Shown piece by piece: positions 34,392 to 42,963 of a stretch of DNA of 64,000 nucleotides. This DNA is from Tumidithrix helvetica. GTDB lineage: Bacteria > Cyanobacteriota > Cyanobacteriia > Pseudanabaenales > Pseudanabaenaceae. Position 1 is the stretch's first letter. Each line of letters starts with the position of its first letter. Position numbers and translations under genes: made by a program. The notes below the pieces were generated by a model. The model had not been told where the DNA came from, did not search any database, and worked only from the letters and a program-made list of their open reading frames with translations. The stretch spans positions 1 through 64,000 of the forward strand of contig NZ_CBDDRA010000021.1 of the NCBI RefSeq assembly GCF_965232925.1, read 5' to 3'.

Positions 34392-35774
34392 ATGGCAGTT
34401 GCAACTTCTTTACTTTCTTTAAATCCTGAGCATCCCGCAGAAAATCCTATAGAGGATCGGGAACTCACTGTCTCACCTGAAGATTACAGTTTACTCACCG
34501 ATCTCTATCAGTTGACGATGGCAACTTGCTACGTTGGTGAAGGCTTAGAGCAGCGTTGCGCTAGCTTTGAGTTATTTGTACGTCGCCTGCCAGAGGGATT
34601 TGGTTATCTGGTAGCAATGGGACTGGCTCAAGTGGTGGACTATCTGCAAAAATTCCATTTCACACCGTCACAAATTGCCGCACTTAAGGCAACGGGAATC
34701 TTCGATCGCGCCAGCGAAAAATTCTGGGATCTACTCTTAGATGCAAAATTTACAGGGGATGTCTGGGCAGTTCCAGAGGGAACGGTTTTATTCCCCCACG
34801 AACCCTTTCTTCGCATCGAAGCACCGCTATGGCAGGCACAACTGATCGAAACCTATCTCTTGAATGCGATCAACTATCAAACCCTAATTGCCACAAAAGC
34901 CGCACGCATGAGGGATGTGGCAGGAGATAACGTCAGCTTGATGGAATTTGGAACCAGACGCGCTTTTAGTCCGCAAGCTTCGCTCTGGGCGGCAAGAGCA
35001 GCCTTAGCCGCAGGGATGGATTACACCTCTAACGTTCTGGCTGCTTTGAAATTGGGTAGGAAGCCCACAGGAACGATGGCACATGCTCTGGTGATGGCAC
35101 TGAGCGCTTTGGAAGGAAGCGAGGCTCTCGCGTTTTCTGCCTTTCACCGCTACTTTCCCCATAGTCCTTTACTGATCGATACCTTTGATGCTTCCAAAGC
35201 TGCGCATAACTTAGCCGCACTGGTCAATGCTGGCGAGATGGATCTCAAGGGCGTGCGTTTGGACTCTGGCGATTTGGTCAAACTCTCTCAAGAAGTGCGA
35301 TCGCTTTTACCCGATGTCTCAATTTTTGCCAGTGGCGATATCGATGAAGCCGAAATTGTGCGATTGCAGACTGCGGGCGCAACGATAGACGGCTATGGTA
35401 TTGGTACAAAACTGGTAACAGGAGAACCCGTAAATGGCGTATACAAACTGGTAGAAATCGATGGGAAGCCCGTTAGCAAAAAATCGAGTGGAAAACAAAC
35501 CTACGCGGGACGCAAACAGGTGTTCCGAACCTATCAAGCCGAACAAATCCAAAGCGATCGCCTTGGGTTAGCCGACGAGTCCCCCCTTGCCGACGAGCAA
35601 CCCCTTTTAGAACTGGTGATGCAGAATGGCAACTTGCTCAAGCCCCCTGAAAGTCTTGCCGCGATCGCCCAACGCACCCGCGATTCTGTGACGGCTCTAC
35701 CTGCGATCGCCCGTCAAATTAAGCAACCCACTCCCATTCCAGTGGAGATTTCATTAGGTAGGGGCAATTCATGA
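34392..35774 (+). CDS. pncB: Nicotinate phosphoribosyltransferase
   Basis: 460 residues. It converts nicotinate and PRPP to NaMN, the salvage entry to NAD. Motifs: YSLLTDLYQLTMATCY at the start, EFGTRRAFSP, KPTGTMAHALVMA (the phosphorylated His lies here), RLDSGDLVKLS and ASGDIDEAEI. First gene of an NAD operon with nadD, nrtR and nadE. The C-terminal GRGNS and the stop come from a 28-bp palindromic repeat. A short internal duplication (LADESPLADEQPLL) lies before the end. Confidence 0.93.
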   Translation: MAVATSLLSLNPEHPAENPIEDRELTVSPEDYSLLTDLYQLTMATCYVGEGLEQRCASFELFVRRLPEGFGYLVAMGLAQVVDYLQKFHFTPSQIAALKATGIFDRASEKFWDLLLDAKFTGDVWAVPEGTVLFPHEPFLRIEAPLWQAQLIETYLLNAINYQTLIATKAARMRDVAGDNVSLMEFGTRRAFSPQASLWAARAALAAGMDYTSNVLAALKLGRKPTGTMAHALVMALSALEGSEALAFSAFHRYFPHSPLLIDTFDASKAAHNLAALVNAGEMDLKGVRLDSGDLVKLSQEVRSLLPDVSIFASGDIDEAEIVRLQTAGATIDGYGIGTKLVTGEPVNGVYKLVEIDGKPVSKKSSGKQTYAGRKQVFRTYQAEQIQSDRLGLADESPLADEQPLLELVMQNGNLLKPPESLAAIAQRTRDSVTALPAIARQIKQPTPIPVEISLGRGNS

Positions 35775-35785
35775 ATTGCCCCTAC
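35758..35785. repeat. 28-bp perfect palindrome over the pncB stop codon
   Basis: GTAGGGGCAATTCATGAATTGCCCCTAC is self-complementary; its TGA at 35772-35774 is the pncB stop. It is a member of the GTAGGGGC repeat family seen at 34047, 34201 and 60986. Confidence 0.9.
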
Positions 35786-35819
35786 TTAATCCAAACCGAC
35801 AACTGATAACCAACCCCTT

Positions 35820-36434
35820 ATGAACATCGCCCTTTTCGGTACGAGTGCCGATCCCCCTACACGTTCTCACTTAACCATTTTGAAATGGTTGGCGCAAAAC
35901 TACGACCTCTGTGCGGTCTGGGTCTCTGACAATCCATTTAAATTGCACCAAGCCAGTTTAGCGCAACGGATTGCCATGATGGATCTGACGGTTCGAGCCG
36001 CTTCGGAATATCCCAACTTGCAGCTACATCCTGAAATTAGTAGTCCGCGATCGCTCGTTACGGTGAATTTGGCAAAAGAGATCTGGCAAGGGGCAGACTT
36101 TACCCTAATTGTGGGGGCTGACTTGGTAAGACAACTCCCCACTTGGTATCATGCCCATGAGTTACTCGCACAAGTCAAGCTATTGGTGATGCCGCGTCAG
36201 GGATGCGCGATCGCTGAGTCTGACCTTGAGGAATTACGGTGTATGGGGGCTAATGCCGCGATCGCCGATCTACATATTCCCAATGTTTCCTCAACCGCGT
36301 ATCGTAACAATGGCGATCGTTCAGTAATAATACCTTCAGTTGCAGCATATATACATCAGGAGCACCTGTACGAATGTCAGGAAGTAAACCCCGCTACCCA
36401 CTGGCAGACTTTAAAGTCGGAGTCGATAACGTAA
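35820..36434 (+). CDS. nadD: Nicotinate-nucleotide adenylyltransferase
   Basis: 204 residues. It adenylates NaMN to NaAD. The N-terminal loop FGTSADPPTRSHL replaces HxGH with TRSH; a non-His first residue seems normal for cyanobacterial NadD. The second motif VSSTAYRNNG (SSTxxR) is present. It lies 45 bp after pncB and its 3' end overlaps the nrtR start by 61 bp. Confidence 0.87.
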   Translation: MNIALFGTSADPPTRSHLTILKWLAQNYDLCAVWVSDNPFKLHQASLAQRIAMMDLTVRAASEYPNLQLHPEISSPRSLVTVNLAKEIWQGADFTLIVGADLVRQLPTWYHAHELLAQVKLLVMPRQGCAIAESDLEELRCMGANAAIADLHIPNVSSTAYRNNGDRSVIIPSVAAYIHQEHLYECQEVNPATHWQTLKSESIT

Positions 36435-37096
36435 TCTTTTCGGTAGATACCGATCAAAACCGACTGTTGGTGTTGTTGGTGATGCGCCAGCAAGAGCCCT
36501 ATCGAGATTGTTGGTGTTTGCCCGGTACGCTCGTGCGCCAAGGCGAGTCGCTAGAAGATGCGGCGTATCGGATTTTAGCGGAAAAAATTCGGGTCAAAAA
36601 TCTCTATTTGGAACAGCTTTATACTTTTGGTGAGGTCGGTCGCGATCCGCGAGAAGCACCCAATAGTTACGGTACGCGCTATCTATCGGTGAGTTATTTT
36701 GCCCTCGTGCGGTTTCCAGAGGCAGAGCTAATTGCCGATCGCGTCAGTGGCATCGCGTGGTATCCGCTCAAACAAGTGCCTCAGCTAGCCTTCGATCACA
36801 ATCGCATTTTAGAATACGGTCATCGCCGCCTCTGCAACAAATTAGAATACAGTCCCGTTGCTTTTGACGTTTTACCTGAGTCCTTTACGCTCAGCGATCT
36901 CTATCAACTCTACGCCACAGTGTTAGGCGAGAATTTCTCCGATTATTCCAACTTCCGCACGAAGTTACTCAAACTAGGTTTTCTCAGCGATACGGGTGAG
37001 AAGGTTTCAAAAGGTGCAGGTCGCCCCGCCAGCCTCTACCGCTTCGATGCCGAAGCCTTTGCTCCATTCAAAAACAAGCCCTTAGTATTCATTTAA
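36374..37096 (+). CDS. nrtR: NrtR-family NAD regulator (Nudix plus winged helix)
   Basis: 240 residues. Residues 1-~150 form a Nudix-like domain (FKVGVDNVIFSVDTDQNRLL). The rest, from DVLPESFTLSDLYQLYATVL to the end, is the winged-helix domain of NrtR, with RTKLLKLGFLSDTGE as the recognition region and GAGRPASLYRF at the end. The Nudix box reads RILAEKIRV where active enzymes have REUxEExGU, so most catalytic Glu are missing: it should bind ADP-ribose as an effector rather than hydrolyse it. It probably represses this operon. The start overlaps nadD by 61 bp. Confidence 0.85.
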   Translation: MSGSKPRYPLADFKVGVDNVIFSVDTDQNRLLVLLVMRQQEPYRDCWCLPGTLVRQGESLEDAAYRILAEKIRVKNLYLEQLYTFGEVGRDPREAPNSYGTRYLSVSYFALVRFPEAELIADRVSGIAWYPLKQVPQLAFDHNRILEYGHRRLCNKLEYSPVAFDVLPESFTLSDLYQLYATVLGENFSDYSNFRTKLLKLGFLSDTGEKVSKGAGRPASLYRFDAEAFAPFKNKPLVFI

Positions 37097-37098
37097 TT

Positions 37099-37899
37099 AT
37101 GAATTATCGTAATGTGCTTCTTAATATTTGGGAAACTGTAGCTGTCTACCAAGTCTCCGTAGTTTTAATTGTCCTACTTTTGTCTCTGCAACTAGGTTGG
37201 AAATGGGCGATCGCAGCATTTATCATCGCAGAACTTTTCCATTTAAAGTGGTGGCTCGATCTAAAAAAAAGAATACTAGATGGATTACCTGAAAAACTAC
37301 AATTGTCTCAATCTGGCTCTTATGAATTTCCAACCCTTGATATTAAAGAATGGAATCAATATACACAGATGCTTGAAACCCTAGGGTTTGAACAAGTCAT
37401 GGATTTCAAAATCGAATCAACTTTGGCAATAAGTAGATTATTTGCTGACACCCAAAATCATATGTTTGCAGAAATCTTCAAGATTTTCTCTCCTAATGAG
37501 CCAAGACAAATTATATGCACATTTCACAGTAAGTTCAGCGATGGATGGACGTTTTCTTCGACTACTTATAAACCAACTGGGTTCATGTATATGCAGCGAC
37601 ATTCTAGAAGCTTAGCTACTTATCACCCCGAAATTCCTATTTCCAATCTACGCCAAATTCACCTCAAGCGACGGTGGCAAATTGTAGATGATCTGGGGCT
37701 AAAAATCTTAACGGATGTTTCTTGGGAAGCATATAGTACAAGAGAAGATGTAGGTTGTCTAAGTCGCAGAGAAATTTTCAGGCGAAAGAATATTGTATTC
37801 GCTTTGATCGAAGCCACATTATTTGAACTCAATCCTAAATATGAGTGGCTGGGGGATTATCCCAAATTGGCGGCTCAACGGAAGGCAAGAGGTTTGTAA
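37099..37899 (+). CDS. Membrane-anchored protein of unknown function
   Basis: 266 residues, 2 bp after nrtR. Two hydrophobic stretches near the N-terminus (VSVVLIVLLLSLQLGWKWAI, AAFIIAELFHLKWWL) precede a ~200-residue soluble part (FEQVMDFKIESTLAISRLFA; RQIHLKRRWQIVDDLGLKIL). No family recognised. The tight spacing suggests it belongs to the NAD operon, but with lower codon regularity and more A+T than pncB or nadE. Confidence 0.5.
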   Translation: MNYRNVLLNIWETVAVYQVSVVLIVLLLSLQLGWKWAIAAFIIAELFHLKWWLDLKKRILDGLPEKLQLSQSGSYEFPTLDIKEWNQYTQMLETLGFEQVMDFKIESTLAISRLFADTQNHMFAEIFKIFSPNEPRQIICTFHSKFSDGWTFSSTTYKPTGFMYMQRHSRSLATYHPEIPISNLRQIHLKRRWQIVDDLGLKILTDVSWEAYSTREDVGCLSRREIFRRKNIVFALIEATLFELNPKYEWLGDYPKLAAQRKARGL

Positions 37900-38058
37900 C
37901 TAACGATTACGTAATCCCCCCTATGGAACGAGCAATAAATATTATCAGGTATTGTAGGATGTGTTAGGCGCTAGCCGTAACGAATCAGTCCCAGACAATC
38001 ACCCAAGCAGTCGGATTTATTTAGGATGCGATCGCATTTTTCAGAAGGAAAGGACTTT

Positions 38059-39123
38059 ATGGAAAACAGAACTCAATTTCGCTCCGATCGCCTTGCCGTC
38101 TTAATTGATGCCGATAACGCCAGTGCTAAATTGATCGAGCCTCTGCTCAAAGAAATCGCCAAATATGGAACTGCCCATATCAAGCGCATCTATGGTGATT
38201 GGACAACGGAAAGACTCAGTGGGTGGAAAGAAAAACTCACTAACCTTGCTATTCAACCTATTCAACAGTTTGCCTATACAGCAAATAAAAATGCTATTGA
38301 TATTGCTCTAGTAATTGATGCCATGGATTTGCTACACACTCAGAAAATTGATGGGTTTTGTATAGTTTCTAGTGATAGTGACTTCACAAGACTTGCTATT
38401 CGTATTAGAGAGTCAGGGTTTTTTGTTTATGGCTTTGGTAAAAAGCAAACTCCTATAGCATTTGTGAGTGCGTGCGATAAGTTTATATATACAGAGATTT
38501 TTGATGGTTCAGAATCAACAGACTTAAAAACCACAATAATTGCTCCATTAACGACTATACCTGCCAAACAATCTATTACTCCTAACTCTAATGGAAAAAC
38601 AAATCTTCAAAATAACCAAAGTTCCAATCTTCAAAATAATCAGAATCAGAAAATCACAAAAGAACTATTAAAGCTTCTTCGGTCTTCTTATGATTTGCTT
38701 AGCAAAGAGAATGACTGGGTAGATCTAGGGAAGCTGAAACTGAAGCTAACACAATTAGCTCCATCCTTTAATATCAAAAATTATGGTTGCAAAAATCTAA
38801 GTGCATTGGTAAAAGCTAGTGGGCTTTTTGAGATAAAAGCAGCGAAAGATAAGCTTCCTTTCCAAATTAGGCTAAAAGAAACAAAAAATGAAACAATAGT
38901 CTTGGAAGAAATAATTAAATTCCTACAAAAGACTTATACACTCCTTGCTAATGATAATTCATGGGTAGATATAAGTCTTTTTGGGAAGGAAATAAAAAAG
39001 CTGTCGCCATCATTTAGTTCTAAAAAATATGGCTATAGAAATCTAAGTATGCTCATCCAGACTAGTGGTCTTTTTGAGAGGCAAAACACAAAAATCAGGT
39101 TAAAGCGTAAGGTGACATCATGA
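38059..39123 (+). CDS. NYN-domain putative RNase with two OST-HTH (LOTUS) domains
   Basis: 354 residues from ATG 38059. Residues ~1-148 are a NYN/PIN-like domain: LAVLIDADNAS, IDIALVIDAMDLLH and CIVSSDSDFTRLA give the acidic metal site. After a polar Asn/Gln linker come two similar LOTUS domains (~200-272 and ~280-350), each with a 'YDLL..ENDWVDL'/'YTLL..NSWVDI', YG..NLS and 'SGLFE' core. LOTUS domains bind RNA, including G-quadruplexes. Its stop overlaps the nadE start by ATGA, so it is coupled to NAD synthesis. More A+T-rich than nadE. Confidence 0.82.
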   Translation: MENRTQFRSDRLAVLIDADNASAKLIEPLLKEIAKYGTAHIKRIYGDWTTERLSGWKEKLTNLAIQPIQQFAYTANKNAIDIALVIDAMDLLHTQKIDGFCIVSSDSDFTRLAIRIRESGFFVYGFGKKQTPIAFVSACDKFIYTEIFDGSESTDLKTTIIAPLTTIPAKQSITPNSNGKTNLQNNQSSNLQNNQNQKITKELLKLLRSSYDLLSKENDWVDLGKLKLKLTQLAPSFNIKNYGCKNLSALVKASGLFEIKAAKDKLPFQIRLKETKNETIVLEEIIKFLQKTYTLLANDNSWVDISLFGKEIKKLSPSFSSKKYGYRNLSMLIQTSGLFERQNTKIRLKRKVTS

Positions 39124-40913
39124 AAATCGCACTGGCACAACTAAATCCCATCATTGGGGACTTACATGGAAATGCAGCCAATATCCTCGCGGCAGCGCAA
39201 ACTGCGGTTGGTCAGGGCGTAAGTCTACTGATTACCCCAGAGTTATCTCTATGTGGCTATCCTCCCCGCGACCTGTTGATGGATCGCAATTTTGTCAAAG
39301 ACATGGCGATCGCCCTAGAACAACTAGCGCAATTACTGCCCTCAACCATCGCGGTTTTAGTTGGCACAGTAGAGTTTAATACCAACGCCCATCATGCAGG
39401 GGGAAAACCACTGTTTAACAGTGCTGCCCTCTTGCATCACGGCAAGGTGCAGCAGGTATTTCACAAGCGACTTTTGCCCACCTACGATGTCTTTGATGAA
39501 GATCGCTACTTTGAGCCGGGTGCAAGCAGCAACTTTTTTACGCTTCAAATTCATGCGATTGCACCCAAAGCATCCGTTGCTAGCCATGCCTTACGCATTG
39601 GCGTCACCATCTGCGAAGACATTTGGAATGATGAGCGGTTTTGGGGCAAGCGCAGCTATGCCGATAATCCTGTTGCCGACCTAGCCGAGCAGGAAGTCGA
39701 TTTATTATTAAATCTTTCCGCTTCTCCCTATGCTGTGGGCAAACAAAAGCTTAGAGAAGCAATGTTAAAACACAGCGCGATCGCCCATAAATTACCGCTG
39801 ATCTATGTCAATCAGGTCGGCGCGAATGATGACCTGATTTTTGACGGTAGCAGTCTTGCCCTCAATGCCAAAGGTGAATGCGTTGCCAATGCCAGAGCCT
39901 TCGATACCGATCTCGTCACCGTCGAGTTTGATATTGCTACCATGGATTTAGTCCCCTCAGAGTCTTTTGGGAATGGTTTAGCAAATTCTCTAAGTACAGA
40001 AAGCCCTGTCGCTCCACCTTTCGTTGCACCGCCCAAATGCGAAGATGAAGAAATCTGGGAAGCTTTAGTCCTAGGTGTCCGCGATTACGTGCGTAAATGT
40101 GGCTTTAAAAAAGTCGCGATCGGTCTAAGTGGCGGCATCGACTCAGCCTTGGTTGCCGCGATCGCTACCGCTGCGATCGGCAAAGAGAATGTTTTGGGTG
40201 TCCTCATGCCTTCCCCCTATAGTTCCGATCATTCCATTACCGATGCCTTAGAACTCGCCCAAAATCTAGGGATTGAGACGCACACAATTCCCATTCAAGC
40301 GATGATGTCCGCCTTTGACCAAAGCCTTGCAGATCTATTTGAGGGTACAGACAGCGGCATTGCCGAAGAAAACCTGCAATCGCGGATCAGGGGCAGTTTG
40401 CTCATGGCGATCGCGAACAAATTTGGTCATCTCTTGCTCTCAACTGGAAACAAATCGGAAATGTCGGTTGGTTACTGCACGCTCTATGGTGATATGAATG
40501 GTGGTTTGGCTGCGATCGCGGATGTGCCCAAAACGCGCGTCTATTCTATCTGCGAATGGCTCAACCTCCGCAGCCAAGAATTAGAAGACAATTCTTATCA
40601 CGTTCCCATCATCCCCGTCCATATTCTCACCAAGCCGCCGAGCGCAGAACTGAAACCCGATCAAGTCGATCGAGATTCCCTGCCCCCTTATGACATCCTG
40701 GATGATATTCTCAAACGATTGATCGGCGATCGCGCTTCCATTGCTGATATTATTGCCGCAGGTCACGAGCCTGCTACCGTGGAACGCATTGTCCAACTCT
40801 TGAGACGAGCAGAGTTTAAACGCCGCCAAGCTGCCCCTGGCTTAAAAATCACAGACCGAGCCTTCGGATCGGGCTGGCGCATGCCGATCGCCAGTAAGAT
40901 TTCTAGCCCATAA
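39120..40913 (+). CDS. nadE: Glutamine-dependent NAD+ synthetase
   Basis: 597 residues. The N-terminal nitrilase-like domain has Glu in TPELSLCGYPPRD, Lys in HKRLLPTYDVFDE and nucleophile Cys in TICEDIWND; it releases ammonia from glutamine. The C-terminal synthetase has the PP-loop GLSGGIDSALVAAIA and STGNKSEMSVGYCTLYGDMN. It amidates NaAD to NAD, completing the pathway started by pncB and nadD. Translation is probably coupled to the NYN gene through the 4-bp overlap. Confidence 0.95.
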   Translation: MKIALAQLNPIIGDLHGNAANILAAAQTAVGQGVSLLITPELSLCGYPPRDLLMDRNFVKDMAIALEQLAQLLPSTIAVLVGTVEFNTNAHHAGGKPLFNSAALLHHGKVQQVFHKRLLPTYDVFDEDRYFEPGASSNFFTLQIHAIAPKASVASHALRIGVTICEDIWNDERFWGKRSYADNPVADLAEQEVDLLLNLSASPYAVGKQKLREAMLKHSAIAHKLPLIYVNQVGANDDLIFDGSSLALNAKGECVANARAFDTDLVTVEFDIATMDLVPSESFGNGLANSLSTESPVAPPFVAPPKCEDEEIWEALVLGVRDYVRKCGFKKVAIGLSGGIDSALVAAIATAAIGKENVLGVLMPSPYSSDHSITDALELAQNLGIETHTIPIQAMMSAFDQSLADLFEGTDSGIAEENLQSRIRGSLLMAIANKFGHLLLSTGNKSEMSVGYCTLYGDMNGGLAAIADVPKTRVYSICEWLNLRSQELEDNSYHVPIIPVHILTKPPSAELKPDQVDRDSLPPYDILDDILKRLIGDRASIADIIAAGHEPATVERIVQLLRRAEFKRRQAAPGLKITDRAFGSGWRMPIASKISSP

Positions 40914-40944
40914 TTGATGGCGTTGCTTTGATGAATGGGATGAA

Positions 40945-42051
40945 TTACTTACCGAGATTGGATGTTGGTTTACTTCTCATCTTAAAAGTAGAACGCTCGA
41001 TCAGTTGATAGGAAAGCTCAGCGATCGCCAACGTGCATAGCAGATTCCAAGGAAATAAACCTGTGAAACTTGTATTTTGTCTTGTCATAAACAACTGTTG
41101 CCAAAGGTAAACGCTGTAAGAGATCGCTCCTATATGGACAAACACCTTGAAGTTTAAGATCTTTGCGACCATAGAATGAGGATGACCCATCAACCAGAAA
41201 ATTGACATCGTCGTCAGAAATCCATTCAGACTATATCCAATAGGGAGTAGATAAGCACCTTGAAATTTTGCAGATAAGAATGGTGAGACCGCGAGCAAGA
41301 ATATTGCTGCAAAAACATGAAACCCATATCGAAAAGCCTGCTGACAGAAACTTACAAACTTTGGATGGTCATACAGTAGCGCTAGCAGACTTCCAAACAT
41401 GAGAATATCTACTCTTGTATGAAACATCACAGGAATTCTTTCTCTGAGCCCTGGTAGTAAAAAGTAAGTGATCACCCTGATGAGAGGTATGGCAACGATC
41501 GAAATTCCAGCTAACCAAGTGGCTCTTTTTCTGCCTAAATAGGAGAAGCTAATTGGCCATAGAATATAAAACAGAACCATAATACATAGAAACCAGCTGT
41601 GTCCTACCCACCAAGAGCCTGGCAAAGGGCTGTAGTTAATAAATAGAAAGAATGCCGAGAACCAAGCTGATAGGGGAAGATCGATGAGATGAAAAGTTCC
41701 GAATAGCAGAATGACAATCAAATAAACGTAATAAGGAGGCAAGAGTTTTGCAAATCTTCGCCTATAGAAATCGAGAAAGTTGATACTATTTTTTAATTCA
41801 ATTTCCTGAATCAAAGATTTTGTGATAAAAAAGCCACTGATTACAAAGAAAATCGATACGCCAATTTCCGCGTTACCCAAAATGCTCCACACAAGGTCAG
41901 GAACTTGTTCGTGAAAAGCAATCGTACCGATTCCATGACCGATAACAATAAATAAAATCGCCAGGGCGCGAAGCCCATCAAGACTTTGCACTCTTTTAGG
42001 CCTTACGGTTTCGGATGCTTGGTTAGCTAAGCGATCGCTAGATTGTGACAT
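40945..42051 (-). CDS. Acyltransferase 3 (OafA/YrhL-type membrane protein)
   Basis: 368 residues from ATG 42051 (an earlier frame start is not conserved). About ten membrane helices. Family signature at the start: SLDGLRALAILFIVIGHG with the catalytic His; RRFAKLLPPYYVYL and SWWVGHSWFL follow. These enzymes O-acylate sugars of polysaccharides or peptidoglycan. Closeness to the glycosyltransferase cluster suggests exopolysaccharide decoration, though fabG and the methyltransferase lie between. Confidence 0.83.
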   Translation of the reverse strand: MSQSSDRLANQASETVRPKRVQSLDGLRALAILFIVIGHGIGTIAFHEQVPDLVWSILGNAEIGVSIFFVISGFFITKSLIQEIELKNSINFLDFYRRRFAKLLPPYYVYLIVILLFGTFHLIDLPLSAWFSAFFLFINYSPLPGSWWVGHSWFLCIMVLFYILWPISFSYLGRKRATWLAGISIVAIPLIRVITYFLLPGLRERIPVMFHTRVDILMFGSLLALLYDHPKFVSFCQQAFRYGFHVFAAIFLLAVSPFLSAKFQGAYLLPIGYSLNGFLTTMSIFWLMGHPHSMVAKILNFKVFVHIGAISYSVYLWQQLFMTRQNTSFTGLFPWNLLCTLAIAELSYQLIERSTFKMRSKPTSNLGK

Positions 42052-42219
42052 ATTTAGACATTTCCTAATCAGTAGGAATAGGCGCAAGAGGCTATGGGAA
42101 AAAGTAGAAAAGCTCTCATAAGCATAAATGAATCTAGGCTACTTGCGGTGTAAGCTAAATAGTTGGAGTTCGATCGTTTTTTGTTTGTAAAGTTTAATTG
42201 AACGTTTAAGTAATCAAGT

Positions 42220-42963
42220 ATGGGACACTTAGCAGGAAAAGTAGCCGTCGTAACGGGTGCGTCTAGAGGAATTGGCAGAGCGATCGCCTTGGCTTTGGCA
42301 TCAGAAGGAGCAAAGGTGGTGGTCAATTATGCTAGCTCTAGTAGTGCAGCCGAAACCTTAGTACAGGAAATTTTGGCGTTGGGTGGCGAAGCGATCGCCT
42401 CAGGTGCAGATGTATCCCAAGCCGAGCAAGTGGATAGTTTGATCAAAGCTGCAACTGATCAATGGGGACGGGTTGATATCCTCGTCAATAATGCAGGCAT
42501 TACCAAAGACACCTTACTGCTGCGGATGAAACTAGAAGACTGGCAGTCCGTAATTAATCTCAACCTCACGGGTGTATTTCTCTGTACGCGTGCTGTCGCC
42601 AAACTGATGCTCAAGCAAAAGTCAGGGCGTATTATCAATATCGCTTCGGTGGCAGGTCAGATGGGCAATCCTGGACAAGCCAACTACAGCGCTGCCAAAG
42701 CAGGCGTAATTGGCTTTACCAAAACCGTCGCCAAAGAACTCGCAAGTCGGGGCATTACGGTCAATGCCGTCGCTCCCGGATTTATCACCACCGATATGAC
42801 GGCTGGACTAGAGGCAGAGGCAATTTTGAACTACATTCCCCTTGGTCGCTATGGCACGCCCGAAGAAATTGCAGGTATGGTACGTTTCCTAGCGGCAGAT
42901 CCTGCGGCAGCATACATCACTGGGCAAGTGTTTAATGTTGACGGTGGCATGGTTATGGCTTAA
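42220..42963 (+). CDS. fabG: 3-oxoacyl-[acyl-carrier-protein] reductase
   Basis: 247 residues of a classic SDR. TGASRGIGRAIALAL is the NADPH loop, NNAGITKDTLLLRMKLEDW is FabG-specific, and Ser, Tyr, Lys catalytic residues are in IASVAGQMGNPGQANYSAAK. Fatty acid elongation enzyme. Its TAA shares 4 bp with the convergent methyltransferase stop. Confidence 0.93.
   Translation: MGHLAGKVAVVTGASRGIGRAIALALASEGAKVVVNYASSSSAAETLVQEILALGGEAIASGADVSQAEQVDSLIKAATDQWGRVDILVNNAGITKDTLLLRMKLEDWQSVINLNLTGVFLCTRAVAKLMLKQKSGRIINIASVAGQMGNPGQANYSAAKAGVIGFTKTVAKELASRGITVNAVAPGFITTDMTAGLEAEAILNYIPLGRYGTPEEIAGMVRFLAADPAAAYITGQVFNVDGGMVMA

Noticed and set aside
42960..42963. Operon of fabG with the methyltransferase
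   Set aside because: The two genes converge and share only their stop bases.
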